A DNA stretch of 59,198 bases from Clostridia bacterium (GCA_017546205.1 JAFYXJ010000025.1:1-59198); one strand, 5' to 3'; positions 37,854 through 48,440 are shown, counted from the first letter of the stretch. Made by a program: numbers and translations. Notes: generated by a model not told the origin, from the sequence alone.

Positions 37854-40664
37854 ATGAAAAAGAGAATGATGTCACTTTTATTGGTAGCAACAATGCTGCT
37901 GAGCCTTACCCCGATTCTGGGCGTCAGTGCAACCGACACAGTATCCTATGTAGATATCCCATCAAATCAGGGATGGAGTGTCAACTATCGCGCTACAGCA
38001 CAGAGTGCAACTCGTGTAGTAAATTTGGCAAAGGGTGATGTATATACGGGTAATTATGCTTTGCATATCACCAATGATAATACGTCTGCACCTGAAATTA
38101 ATATTTACAACACATCTTTTAAGGGTTCCAATGCAGATGAAACGGCAACCTATGAAATTTCATTCTATATTAAAAACATTGATGGCATTGTTGAAACCAA
38201 CAACCTCTATGCTATGGTTGGCTGGGGAGGCTGGGTTAATTCCTATGGCGACCTGGGTACTGTTGTCAAGGTAAGAGACGGTGCCGCAATGAAGAGGGAT
38301 ACCAATACCGATAAAGAAGGATGGATTCGGGTTTATACAACATTCGATGGTGCAAAATTAAAAACAACAAACAACGAATCCTTCAGGTTTAATGTCAATG
38401 GTGCAATTACTGATATTTTGATTGATGATGTTAAACTTGTAAAGGTGGGCGATGAAACAGAAACCAATCTGCTCCAAAATGGCGGATTTGAGGATGGTTT
38501 TCTGGAATATGAAGATTTGCCAGAAGGCTCTGTATGGGTTCCCAATTATCGGTCCAGTGCAAAAACGGAGACCCGTGTGGTTGATGTTGTAGTAGATGAA
38601 GATTATGCATACACCGGAACCAGAGCACTGCATATTACCAATGATGTAGCATCTGAATTGAGTATCAATAATACTTCCTTCGCATCTGCAAACATTGAAG
38701 CAGGCGTAACTTATACTCTGTCCTTCTACATTAAGAATATTGATGGAATTTTTGACAACGATAGTATGTACGCTCAGATCGGCTGGGGCGGCTGGGTTAA
38801 TACCTATGGCGACCTTGGTGGTGTTGTTAAGGTAAAAGACGGTGCTGCAATGCTGAGAGATACCAACACCGACAAAGAAGGCTGGATTCGTGTCTATACC
38901 AATTTTGATGGTACTGCTGCAAAATCCAATCCCACAGGCTTTAGATTTAATGTGAATAAAGTTGTTACCGATATCTACATTGACGACATCAGTTTGGTTA
39001 AGGCAGGAACCGATACTAACCTGCTTTCCGAAACAACCTTTGAGGTTGCACCCCCTGCAACCGCAACCCCGGCTCCGACTGCTGCACCCACTGCAACTCC
39101 GGCGCCAACTGCGACACCTGCACCCACAGCAACACCTGTTGTTGTAACCTATAGTAATTTCTCAAGCAGTTCCGTTTGGAATATAAACTATCGAGCAACT
39201 GCTGAGAGTGAAACCCGTCAGGTAAAGGTTGCAGAGGGTATTGCCTACACTGGAAACAAATCTTTGTATATTACCAGTGATGCAACAACCAATGCAGAAC
39301 TTAATATTAACAACACCTCCTTTGGTGGTGCGAATGCAGATCCGACGGCAACCTATGAACTTTCCTTCTACATCAAAAACATTGATGGAATTGTAGGAAC
39401 CAACAACCTCTATGCACAGGTTGGCTGGGAAGGATGGGTTAATACCTATGGCGACCTTGGTACTGTTGTAAAGGTAAAAGATGGTGCTGCAATGAAGAGA
39501 GACACCAACACGGATAAAGAAGGCTGGATTCGAGTATATACGACATTTAGTGGTGAAAAAATGGCAACTGTTACCGATAAATTCAGATTCAATGTCAATG
39601 GTCCTGTTGTCGGTGTATATATTGATGATGTAAAATTGGTCAAAGTTGGTACCGATACCAACCTTTTGGCAGAAGGTGATTTTGAAACATCCGTTACACC
39701 GCCTGCAACACCGACCCCGGCTCCTACTGCTGCACCTACTGCAACTCCGGCGCCTGTATCTGTAGTGATGTATCAGAGTTTACCCAATGGTTCTGTGTGG
39801 GCTCCCAATTATCGGACTGATGCCCAAAGTGCAACACGCTCTGTAGATGTTGCAATTGGTGAATCCTATACAGGTAATGGATCCTTGCACATAACCAATG
39901 ATGTTGTGTCTGAGTTAAATCTGCCGAACACATCCTTTACAGCTGCTGATGTAGATTCAAGTGCAACCTATACACTGTCATTCTATATCAAAAATATTGA
40001 TGGAATTTCCGGAAACAATGACCTTTATGCACAGATTGGCTGGGGCGGATGGGTTAATACCTATGGCGACCTTGGCGGTGTTGTAAAAGTAAAGGATGGT
40101 GCTGCAATGAAAAGAGACACCAACACCAATAAAGAAGGTTGGATTCGTGTGTATACCAACTTTGATGGTGGTGTAGTTGCTGCTGCAGCAAATCAGACAG
40201 GATTTAGATTTAACATCAATGGTATCATTGATAATATCTACATCGACGACATCAGCCTTGTTAAAGTAGGAGAAGAAACTGTTAATTTACTCGATGAAAC
40301 AACATTTGAGTACGATTTTGGAACTTATCTTGTAGATGCTATCAAAATCTATGACGGCAATACAGAAATTCAGGATTTGACCGCAGCAAGCGGAAAAACC
40401 TTGACCATTAAGACCAAGGTTGCAAGCTTTGACATTACCAAACTTGCAGGCGCACAGTTGATTGTGTCTCTCTATGATGGTTATGAAATGAGAAAGGTCA
40501 ACATTTCCGAAGAGACTGCACTCACGGTAAATGGCAGAGTTGTTGAACTGACAACCACCATTCAAATGCCCACCTATACATCTGTTGGCGATTTGAAGTT
40601 AAAAGCATTTGTATGGGATAGCCTTGAAGGCATGCAGGCACTTGCAAATCTGAAACAAATCTAA
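37854..40664 (+). CDS. Secreted protein with four CBM-like repeats and PT-rich linkers
   Basis: The 936-residue product has a signal peptide and four copies of a roughly 180-residue beta-sandwich module (starting near residues 30, 216, 428 and 634). Each copy has VWN/PNYR, NNTSF, TLSFYIKNIDGI, QIGWGGWVNTYGDLG, DGAAMKRDTNT, KEGWIRVYT and an end of the type YIDDISLVKVG. This is the pattern of CBM4/9/16/22-like carbohydrate-binding modules. Linkers at about 398-428 and 615-634 are rich in Ala-Pro-Thr. A C-terminal domain (about 822-936) ends LKAFVWDSLEGMQAL, a module shared with other secreted proteins here. No catalytic domain is visible; it is probably a glycan-binding scaffold. Strong AAAAGGAG site. 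Confidence 0.8.
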   Translation: MKKRMMSLLLVATMLLSLTPILGVSATDTVSYVDIPSNQGWSVNYRATAQSATRVVNLAKGDVYTGNYALHITNDNTSAPEINIYNTSFKGSNADETATYEISFYIKNIDGIVETNNLYAMVGWGGWVNSYGDLGTVVKVRDGAAMKRDTNTDKEGWIRVYTTFDGAKLKTTNNESFRFNVNGAITDILIDDVKLVKVGDETETNLLQNGGFEDGFLEYEDLPEGSVWVPNYRSSAKTETRVVDVVVDEDYAYTGTRALHITNDVASELSINNTSFASANIEAGVTYTLSFYIKNIDGIFDNDSMYAQIGWGGWVNTYGDLGGVVKVKDGAAMLRDTNTDKEGWIRVYTNFDGTAAKSNPTGFRFNVNKVVTDIYIDDISLVKAGTDTNLLSETTFEVAPPATATPAPTAAPTATPAPTATPAPTATPVVVTYSNFSSSSVWNINYRATAESETRQVKVAEGIAYTGNKSLYITSDATTNAELNINNTSFGGANADPTATYELSFYIKNIDGIVGTNNLYAQVGWEGWVNTYGDLGTVVKVKDGAAMKRDTNTDKEGWIRVYTTFSGEKMATVTDKFRFNVNGPVVGVYIDDVKLVKVGTDTNLLAEGDFETSVTPPATPTPAPTAAPTATPAPVSVVMYQSLPNGSVWAPNYRTDAQSATRSVDVAIGESYTGNGSLHITNDVVSELNLPNTSFTAADVDSSATYTLSFYIKNIDGISGNNDLYAQIGWGGWVNTYGDLGGVVKVKDGAAMKRDTNTNKEGWIRVYTNFDGGVVAAAANQTGFRFNINGIIDNIYIDDISLVKVGEETVNLLDETTFEYDFGTYLVDAIKIYDGNTEIQDLTAASGKTLTIKTKVASFDITKLAGAQLIVSLYDGYEMRKVNISEETALTVNGRVVELTTTIQMPTYTSVGDLKLKAFVWDSLEGMQALANLKQI

Positions 40665-40691
40665 AAAAATTAAGACAAAGGACGGTGCACC

Positions 40692-43600
40692 ATGAAAAAA
40701 ATAAGGAGATTGATTGCGGCGATTACAGCTTTGACACTGATGATGGGTTGTGTTGTATTTGCTGCTGATGCATCAGGAATAGACATATTTTCCGTAAGTT
40801 TTATTCAGGGGCAATGTACGATTTCGGGCAGGGCGTATGCGGCAATCGGCAGTGGTGTCACCGTTAAGATTCAGGAGCAGGGCTCAGGTTCTGCTCCGCT
40901 GAATCTGTCGGCAGTTACAGATAATAACGGCGTATTTTCAGTAACTTTTTCCGGAAAAGCGGTGGATTATCAACTGAATATAACATGCGACCACGGGAAA
41001 GCAGAAACCATGATGCTACCCTTATCCGGTATTGCGGGATTGTTTACACCGCATACCGGTTACAATGTTTCCGGCATTAGTATTACGGATGATATGTTTG
41101 TTTTAAGCGGTACTCATACGGGTACAGCCGGAGGAAGAGTGACCTTGAAAGTCACCGATCCTGACAAAACAGGAATGGAAGCGTTGAAAACCGTGGAGCA
41201 GACCACATCGGATAACAGTAAAGCGTTTTCTATTCCATTTAAGGTAGCCGGAGGAAGTTATAACCTTCGCTTGGAGGCAAATGGTCTGGAGGGTGCGGAA
41301 TATTCTTTCAGAACCGATGCATTGATGGATGCGCTTTCCATAACCGGTGCGAAATTATATCCGTTGGTAGAACAAATTTCCGGATATCTCGCTACATTGG
41401 AAAGCCTGATATCTCAATGTCAGGAAAATGGCATGCCAACTGATTATGAAACTGCCAATTATGAGATTATAAAAGAATCTTTGAACTATATCCGTTTGGA
41501 GACCAGCAAGGGATATTTTGAACGCTTGCCCCAGTATTTGTATTCTCTTGGTCGTATTTATAACGAAACAGCAGACAGTTTGCGTGCATATCTGGATGGT
41601 ACCAAAACTCCCGTTGCGGTACCCAAATATCTGACCGGCGATATCTCGATAGATGGTACAACCATTTTGGCAAATACAACGACAGATGGTACAGAAGAGG
41701 AACGACCGGTATTCTTTGTGGGATATGGAAACTTTGAGACTGTTTGTGAACTGATTCCTATGTACTCCAAGATTGGCGTTAACATGATTGCGACCGATAT
41801 TCTCAGGTTAAACCGTGTTATTACACAATATAATACCAATATTGTTAAAAATTGGTACCTACAAGGCAGTGCAGACGCTGTCAGTGATTTTACACATACC
41901 AACGAAACAAGTGCGTCGGGTAGTTACAGTATCAAAGTAACCAATCCACAGACTATTAATAATGCATACCATTATCTCCAACAGACTGTACGGGTTGAGC
42001 CTAATACCACTTATGTACTTGGGTTAAAAGCAAAAGGTACCGGTATTAATGATACATGGTTTGCGGCACAGGATTTGGATATGGTGGGAAGAGAGCATAT
42101 TCAGAATTCCAATGATTGGAAGGATTATGAGATTGAGTATACCACCGGTGCTGATGAGACCTCGCTCTTGATTAACATCACTGTGTGCGGCGCAACCACA
42201 GCCGTATACTTTGATGATGTGTATTGTATCAAGAAAGGTACCACGGAAAACCTGTTCGCCAACGGCGATTTTGAGACGCCCAGAGACCCCAAAACATCTT
42301 TGGAGACAGAGGCAGAACAATATGGCGTTTACATTGATTTGGAGTGGGTTGATAAGTATCGTCAACTCCTGCAGGCGGCAGAGGATTACAATATTATGGT
42401 TACAACTTCTGTAAGCCCTCATTATATGCCTCAGTTTATTTATGATCGGTATCCTGATGCCAAAGATGATACTAATTTCTTGCCATTTAATCCGGAAAAT
42501 CAGGATATTCGCAATATCATCAGTGTTTTTGCAAGACTGCTTGGAACTATCGTTGCGGATTATGATTCTGTTTGTGACATCGGTCTTTTGAATGAATCGC
42601 AGTTCTATGGTTTTTCTGAAGATGCTGATGGCAATAAGACTCCCAAGCCTTACTGGAATGATCGGTGGCATGAGTATTTGAAAAATAAATATGGAAACAT
42701 TAGTAATTTGAATAAAGCGTATGGCTTGGATGGAATTGTAAATCAATTTTTAGGTAAGGCATATACAAACTTCAACGATGTAGAAATGCCCACCAGTGTT
42801 CAGGCAACTCCGGTATTTAAGGACTATTATGATTTCAGTACCGGCGTGTTGTCAGAATTCCAGACATGGCTTGCAGGTGAGGTAAGAAAGACTGCTCCGG
42901 CGGATATTATGATTCATTCTAAGGTCATGCAGTATACCAATTATGCCGGAAGATATTTCATGGTTAATGGTTCTGACTATGAACAGATTGCAGACACCAT
43001 GGACGTAAACGGATGCGATACCAATTCCAACTATATGGGGAATAATCCGTTCAGTTCCAAGATGTTATGGTATGACTATATGACATCGGTTAAAGATGCA
43101 CCGGTATGGGATACAGAATCCCATAATAAACAGGACTCCGAAGAAGTAGTTTACGACGAACTATTACCTTATTATGTTTCTGCAGATTTATGGGACGGTG
43201 CTGTTCATGGCAGAGGAACATCAGTAATGTGGGTATGGGACTATGATGAATTCGGTGTTCCGTGGGGAATTTCGTATTACAACAACATGAACTATGCAAT
43301 GCGACCAAGAGCGGTTGCGGAGAATAGTAAGGTATCTATGGATATGCAGCGGCTCTCCAAAGAGATTTCTGCACTTTCCAAAGCGGATGCGAAGGTTGGA
43401 TTGTTGTTCTCAAGAACCGGTTTGATGTATGGTACAGGAACCGGTAATATTACCGATCAATTTGATGCTTATGAACAAATTTTATTTACCGGTCAAAAAG
43501 TTGGAGTTATCTCCGATAACATGCCGGAGGATGTAAATAAGTATGAACTTGTGGTAATACCCAATAATGTCACCAATATCCCGGCAGAAATGCTGAATGC

Positions 43601-44294
43601 ATTGCATGCATATCAGGATAACGGCGGTCAGATTTTGATTCTCGGAAACGGTACTACCCTTTCTAAAGATGAATATAATATTTCTCACAGTAATTCTGTT
43701 GTAAACAATGTTTTACAGCGCGCGGATCGCAGCAGTACCGTTGCAAGCAAGATTAAAACAATGGAACTTTCTGAGATTGTTTTGATTGATACTGCGACCG
43801 AGAAACCTGTAGAGGGTGTTGAATGGTCTTACGCAACTATGGGCGAGAACTATGTGGTTAATATCCTAAACTATTCCATGGATGATAAGGATGTAAAGAA
43901 TATTAAACTGCAACTCAATGGTAAGGATTTGACCGGTGTGAAAGAACTTCGCAGCGGCAGTGTGGCAGATGTATTTGCCGCAAAACCGTTCCAGCCTATG
44001 TTGATGAAAATTGAACCGTTACGATTGGATCTTGTTGATGTAAACGGAACAGTTCTGGAATCCGGTATTACAACAATAAAAAGCGGAAGAATCCGCTGTG
44101 AATCATTGATTGATGGTGATGTGATTCTGGCACTTTACAAGGACGAAACTCTTGTCAAAGCATGTGTTGGAACATGTGAACTTGATATTACAGCAAATGA
44201 AAGCGGCAGTTATCGCTTGATGGCAACTGTATGGGATATGGAAACCCTTGAGCCGCTTACTGATAGCATAAATCTAACAATGGAGGTAGAATGA
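40692..44294 (+). CDS. Secreted multidomain clan GH-A glycosidase (GH42-like), copy 1
   Basis: The 1200-residue product has a signal peptide, two beta-sandwich domains (about 25-215), a helical linker (about 220-305), and a TIM barrel beginning VFFVGYGNFETV (about 337). A CBM-like module (about 385-530, ending YFDDVYCIKKGTTENLFANGDFE) is inserted after the first barrel strands. The likely acid/base is Glu635 (LLNESQFYGF) and the nucleophile Glu809 (VWDTESHN). A GH42-type Rossmann-like domain follows (about 905-1010, KVGLLFSRTG, GGQILILGNG), then a C-terminal beta domain with ATVWDMETLEPL. GH42 and GH164-like beta-galactosidases or beta-mannosidases share this layout. The exact family cannot be settled by eye. 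The stop overlaps the next start. Confidence 0.75.
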   Translation: MKKIRRLIAAITALTLMMGCVVFAADASGIDIFSVSFIQGQCTISGRAYAAIGSGVTVKIQEQGSGSAPLNLSAVTDNNGVFSVTFSGKAVDYQLNITCDHGKAETMMLPLSGIAGLFTPHTGYNVSGISITDDMFVLSGTHTGTAGGRVTLKVTDPDKTGMEALKTVEQTTSDNSKAFSIPFKVAGGSYNLRLEANGLEGAEYSFRTDALMDALSITGAKLYPLVEQISGYLATLESLISQCQENGMPTDYETANYEIIKESLNYIRLETSKGYFERLPQYLYSLGRIYNETADSLRAYLDGTKTPVAVPKYLTGDISIDGTTILANTTTDGTEEERPVFFVGYGNFETVCELIPMYSKIGVNMIATDILRLNRVITQYNTNIVKNWYLQGSADAVSDFTHTNETSASGSYSIKVTNPQTINNAYHYLQQTVRVEPNTTYVLGLKAKGTGINDTWFAAQDLDMVGREHIQNSNDWKDYEIEYTTGADETSLLINITVCGATTAVYFDDVYCIKKGTTENLFANGDFETPRDPKTSLETEAEQYGVYIDLEWVDKYRQLLQAAEDYNIMVTTSVSPHYMPQFIYDRYPDAKDDTNFLPFNPENQDIRNIISVFARLLGTIVADYDSVCDIGLLNESQFYGFSEDADGNKTPKPYWNDRWHEYLKNKYGNISNLNKAYGLDGIVNQFLGKAYTNFNDVEMPTSVQATPVFKDYYDFSTGVLSEFQTWLAGEVRKTAPADIMIHSKVMQYTNYAGRYFMVNGSDYEQIADTMDVNGCDTNSNYMGNNPFSSKMLWYDYMTSVKDAPVWDTESHNKQDSEEVVYDELLPYYVSADLWDGAVHGRGTSVMWVWDYDEFGVPWGISYYNNMNYAMRPRAVAENSKVSMDMQRLSKEISALSKADAKVGLLFSRTGLMYGTGTGNITDQFDAYEQILFTGQKVGVISDNMPEDVNKYELVVIPNNVTNIPAEMLNALHAYQDNGGQILILGNGTTLSKDEYNISHSNSVVNNVLQRADRSSTVASKIKTMELSEIVLIDTATEKPVEGVEWSYATMGENYVVNILNYSMDDKDVKNIKLQLNGKDLTGVKELRSGSVADVFAAKPFQPMLMKIEPLRLDLVDVNGTVLESGITTIKSGRIRCESLIDGDVILALYKDETLVKACVGTCELDITANESGSYRLMATVWDMETLEPLTDSINLTMEVE

Positions 44295-47200
44295 TGATGC
44301 AATTGAAAAAAGTGCTTGCAGGTGTTCTGACTATAGCAATCAGTTGTTCTCTCATGCCTGTATGGGCATCCATTAATGGTACAGAAAAAGATATAGTCAG
44401 TATTTCCGGTTGGGAAGTTTGGTCTCAGAAATCCGATTCTGCAGTTTATATTGAAGATATGAGCAAGCAGGGAAGAGGCAATGTCCTGAAGCTGGATAAT
44501 AAGACTGTAAAAGTGGTTGATAACTGCTATAGTGCTGCAACCACTAAAATAAGTGTAGAGGCAGGAAAAACCTATAAGATGGAGTTTGATGCCAAAGCAC
44601 AAGATGCAAAAGGTGTGCGATTCACCTTTGACTGGGGACAGCGGTTTTCTATGACTCCGGTTGCGTCCACCTATGATTGGAATACCTTTAAGTTTTCCTA
44701 TACACCCACTGAGACTAAAACACTTATTCCGCAATGGTGGGTAGACGATAAGACAGAGGGATTCTGGCTTGATAATGTCAGAATGTATGATGTAGAAAAC
44801 CCCGATGTTAATTTGGTTGTCAACGGAAGTTTTGAAATCTTTGATGGTGTGATTGAAGCCTTTGCTAATACCACGGCAGCAACCACCGGAGGAAACAATG
44901 GAAACTTTGATGTTTTCTATAAAGAGGGAATTACCGTTGATGGTAAAAAGGATGATTGGGACGGCGTTGAAGTCCATGAAATTACCCAACGTGATGAGTT
45001 GGGCGGTGTGATTACCAATATCATTACTGCAAATATCCGATATGCGTACGATAACGAAAAACTGTACTTCTTTATGGAGGTCAATGACCCCACCCATGTG
45101 GCAAACGCCACCTCCCGTTTCTGGGAAGGAGACAGCATGCAGTTCAACTATGTTTCTCCGGCGGCGCTCGGCACCGGTACCAAAGGCGGTATCAGCATTG
45201 CAACCGATGATGGTAAAGTTTATAAAACGGCGGATACGTATGAGGGTACTGCGGTCAGAGATGGGGACATGACCTACTACGAGGTTGCTGTTCCCTGGAC
45301 GGCAGGCTATGACGGTATTGTTCCTGAAAAATTCGGGTTTGATGCTATTGTCAATAACAATGATGGTAACGGGCGTGTATATGCTCTGGAAATCACAGAA
45401 GGTATGGTAAGAACTACAACCGTCGGTTATTATAAGGATTTGCTAATCTGGAAACCGGTTGGTGATGTAGTTGCCTATATGGATTATCCGTTGTCTGTTG
45501 CAGCGGGCGAGGGTGAAGGCACTCTGCATTTTAAGAATTTATCTGATGGAACCAAGTCGGTTCAGATTTCTTCCCAATCTGAGGGCATCAACCAAAGTGT
45601 GGCGGTACCATCAAACGGATCTACCAGTATCACATTCCCCTTAAATACGATGCAAGCAGGGGCAAAGACGATTTCTGTGACTTTAGGGTGTGACGGAAAA
45701 AGCAATACCATTGAACATCCAATGAATGTTTATTATGGACACACGCAGTATCTTCAGTTGGTGGATAAACTTGATGGTTACATCAAAGAACTTAAGGATT
45801 TGATTTATCGCTGTGAATATAAGGGAATGGAAGTCGACTATGAGATGGCGGCGTATTCCTATCTCTGCAAGTTCAGAGAGATTATTCCCAAGGAAGCAGC
45901 ATTTAATGATTATTCCAGAATGCACATTTACGATGAACAATATGCAGAAATTTTTGAAAAAGCAAAAACGGATTTGCTTGCCTACTTAGATGGCAGTAAA
46001 AAACCGTTGGAAGTTCCTAAATATGTAACTTCTCCTGTCCGTAAAGAGGGTAAAGCGTTTTATGCTATGACCGAGAACAACGGAGTTCTCGAGGAAAGAC
46101 CGATTTTCCTGCTTGGGTACGGACACATTGAGACTCCTGCAGATTTGGTTGATTTTTGGCCTACGGTTGGTTCCAATATTTTTACCACCGACTTGACCAG
46201 AATGAAAGACACATTCTCGGCATACCCCGCAAATCCGGCGAAATACTGGCATCTTGCAGGAGGTAATAATGCCGTAGGTACTTTTGAGCATACCGACGAA
46301 ACAAGTGCAAGTGGTAAGTATTCCATGAAGGCTGTAAATGAGAAGAATACCGGAAGTGAATATCGTTACATGCAACAAACGATTACGGCAAAACCCAATA
46401 CTACCTATGTGCTTGGATTGAAAGCAAAAGGCAGTAAGATTACGGATGGATTCTTCTGTGCACAAGATCTGGATATGGTTGGCAGAGTGAAAATTGTAGA
46501 TTCTTCTGATTGGGTGGAATATAGTGTAGAACACACCACCGGCCCTTGGGATGATTCTTTGCTTATTAACATTGTGATTCCAGGAACCATTGAAGCGATG
46601 TACATTGATGATGTCTATTGTGTGGAAAAAGGAACTACAGAGAATCTTTTCAGAAATGGTGACTTTGAAACCTTAAAGGATCCAAAGCCTGATTATGAAA
46701 AAGAGGCAGAGGAGATGGGTTGGTATATTGAGCGTGCATCCGAGGACAGAATCCGCGATGTGCTTCAAAAAGCAGAGGAAAGCAATATTCTGGTTGATTT
46801 GGGTATGGCAACCAACTATATCGATAACTGGATGTATGAATGGTATCCGGATTTGAAAGAAACCTATACCAATTTTATGCCTTATGCAATGGATCACCCC
46901 ATGATTCGTAAGATGATAGATATCCAGGCAGCACATATTGCGCAAATCCTGAATGATTATGATTGTATTGCAACCTTCATGCTGATCAATGAGGCACAGT
47001 CGTATCTTTATGATGGTACTCGATATATCCCGAAATGGCAGGAATACCTAAAGAAAACCCATGGTACTATCGAGAATCTAAATGCGGCTTATGGCTCCAA
47101 TTACAGTTCTTTTGAAGAGGTTACCATGCCTCCGAGTATGTTGCCGGAGGGACGAACCTATGATTACTACCACTTTACCTCTCAAGAAATGACAGAGTGG

Positions 47201-48364
47201 CACCAATACATGGCAGATGCACTTCGAAAGCATCTGGACCCCAACACCATGCTTCATACCAAGATTATGACATACATTTATGATCATGGTGGTTATAATT
47301 TGATGAATGGTGCTGACCATGAATATCTTGCATCAGTAACAGACTTGAACGCCAACGATACACGTACCACCCGTAAGAATAGTATTACTATTTTAGACAA
47401 GATGGCTTGGTACGATTTCCAGGCATCGGTTATGGATGCTCCTGTCCTTGATGGAGAGGAACACATTTATGAAGATGTTCGTGAGGCTGACCATGCACCC
47501 ATTGCAAGACATCATGTGGCAACAGAGATGTGGGATGGATTGTTCCATAACAGAAGTGCATCTATGATATGGATGTTTGACTTGAATGAGTTTGGTACTC
47601 CGTGGCTTCATATTCCGAACTACTTAAATGCAAACTTTGCGTTCCGTCCTGCGGATTCTGTCATGGTTTCCGAGGTTATGTTGGACGCACAACGTCTGGC
47701 AAAAGAGATAGTTGCGTTCCAGGAAAAAGAACCGGAAATCGGTCTCTTGTATTCCAGAACCAGCGTTATTTACGAAAGTGAAGCAACTAGATTGATTACT
47801 GCGGCATATGATGAAGCGCATTTCAGCGGTCAAAAAGTTGGTTTTGTAGGAGATTCCATGGCAGACCAGATTGACAAGTACAATCTGTTTATTGTTACTG
47901 GATCTACCAATGTTTCCAAGGATATGCTTCATGCCATCAAAGCCTATATTGAAAAGGGTGGCAAGGTACTTCTCATGGGAGAAAACCAACTGGCTCGGGA
48001 TGAATATAACAGACCTCATGATCAGGCAATTCTTGATTACATTTATGCAAATTCCGATAGAACAAGTACAGTGAAAGAAAAGATTGATGCAATGAACCTG
48101 TCCGAAGTTGTTTTGGTTGATGCTGAAACTGGAAACAAACTTGACAAAGTCGAATGGTCGTATGTAGAATATGAAGGAAAGATTCTGGTTCATATCGTAA
48201 ACCATCATAATGAAAACTATAATGATACCAAAGATTTTAACGCAAAGATTATGTACAACGGTAAACAGGTTATGAACTATGATGAGCTTAGAAGCGGCGA
48301 AAGCATGACAGGAAATATTTTATTGAAAACCTATCAGCCGGTTCTGATTTCTTTCGACAAATAA
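44291..48364 (+). CDS. Secreted multidomain clan GH-A glycosidase, copy 2 with CBM9-like module
   Basis: The 1357-residue product is a paralogue of the preceding enzyme. After the signal peptide come a CBM-like sandwich (about 35-185) and a CBM9/DOMON-like domain (about 213-385, with ITVDGKKDDWDGVEVHEI and YEVAVPWTAG). Helical linker, barrel (IFLLGYGHIETP), inserted CBM and GH42-type Rossmann domain then follow. Catalytic candidates are Glu901 (LINEAQSYLY) and Glu1056 (VLDGEEHIYED). It lacks the C-terminal module of copy 1. Start ATG 44291 overlaps the previous stop; two more in-frame ATGs follow and GGAGG at 44282 allows any of them. Confidence 0.75.
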   Translation: MMMQLKKVLAGVLTIAISCSLMPVWASINGTEKDIVSISGWEVWSQKSDSAVYIEDMSKQGRGNVLKLDNKTVKVVDNCYSAATTKISVEAGKTYKMEFDAKAQDAKGVRFTFDWGQRFSMTPVASTYDWNTFKFSYTPTETKTLIPQWWVDDKTEGFWLDNVRMYDVENPDVNLVVNGSFEIFDGVIEAFANTTAATTGGNNGNFDVFYKEGITVDGKKDDWDGVEVHEITQRDELGGVITNIITANIRYAYDNEKLYFFMEVNDPTHVANATSRFWEGDSMQFNYVSPAALGTGTKGGISIATDDGKVYKTADTYEGTAVRDGDMTYYEVAVPWTAGYDGIVPEKFGFDAIVNNNDGNGRVYALEITEGMVRTTTVGYYKDLLIWKPVGDVVAYMDYPLSVAAGEGEGTLHFKNLSDGTKSVQISSQSEGINQSVAVPSNGSTSITFPLNTMQAGAKTISVTLGCDGKSNTIEHPMNVYYGHTQYLQLVDKLDGYIKELKDLIYRCEYKGMEVDYEMAAYSYLCKFREIIPKEAAFNDYSRMHIYDEQYAEIFEKAKTDLLAYLDGSKKPLEVPKYVTSPVRKEGKAFYAMTENNGVLEERPIFLLGYGHIETPADLVDFWPTVGSNIFTTDLTRMKDTFSAYPANPAKYWHLAGGNNAVGTFEHTDETSASGKYSMKAVNEKNTGSEYRYMQQTITAKPNTTYVLGLKAKGSKITDGFFCAQDLDMVGRVKIVDSSDWVEYSVEHTTGPWDDSLLINIVIPGTIEAMYIDDVYCVEKGTTENLFRNGDFETLKDPKPDYEKEAEEMGWYIERASEDRIRDVLQKAEESNILVDLGMATNYIDNWMYEWYPDLKETYTNFMPYAMDHPMIRKMIDIQAAHIAQILNDYDCIATFMLINEAQSYLYDGTRYIPKWQEYLKKTHGTIENLNAAYGSNYSSFEEVTMPPSMLPEGRTYDYYHFTSQEMTEWHQYMADALRKHLDPNTMLHTKIMTYIYDHGGYNLMNGADHEYLASVTDLNANDTRTTRKNSITILDKMAWYDFQASVMDAPVLDGEEHIYEDVREADHAPIARHHVATEMWDGLFHNRSASMIWMFDLNEFGTPWLHIPNYLNANFAFRPADSVMVSEVMLDAQRLAKEIVAFQEKEPEIGLLYSRTSVIYESEATRLITAAYDEAHFSGQKVGFVGDSMADQIDKYNLFIVTGSTNVSKDMLHAIKAYIEKGGKVLLMGENQLARDEYNRPHDQAILDYIYANSDRTSTVKEKIDAMNLSEVVLVDAETGNKLDKVEWSYVEYEGKILVHIVNHHNENYNDTKDFNAKIMYNGKQVMNYDELRSGESMTGNILLKTYQPVLISFDK

Positions 48365-48370
48365 TTGAGT

Positions 48371-48400
48371 CAAGGCAAAGCCAAAAATGGCTTTGCCTTG
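48371..48400. other. Perfect 13-bp stem-loop without T run before the GH38 gene
   Basis: CAAGGCAAAGCCA and TGGCTTTGCCTTG flank an AAAA loop, 6 bases after the stop of the second GH-A gene. Neither strand has a U run, so it is not a normal terminator. It may set mRNA stability or mark a processing site between the secreted and cytoplasmic parts of the operon. Confidence 0.6.
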
Positions 48401-48440
48401 AGAAGCATAATATAAGAGTCAGTATAAACAGGTGAATTTT

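Noticed and set aside
39049..39145. ACT/GCA/CCA-rich short repeats as a phase-variable tract
   Set aside because: They code an in-frame Ala-Pro-Thr linker and vary in codon use, as expected for linker growth.
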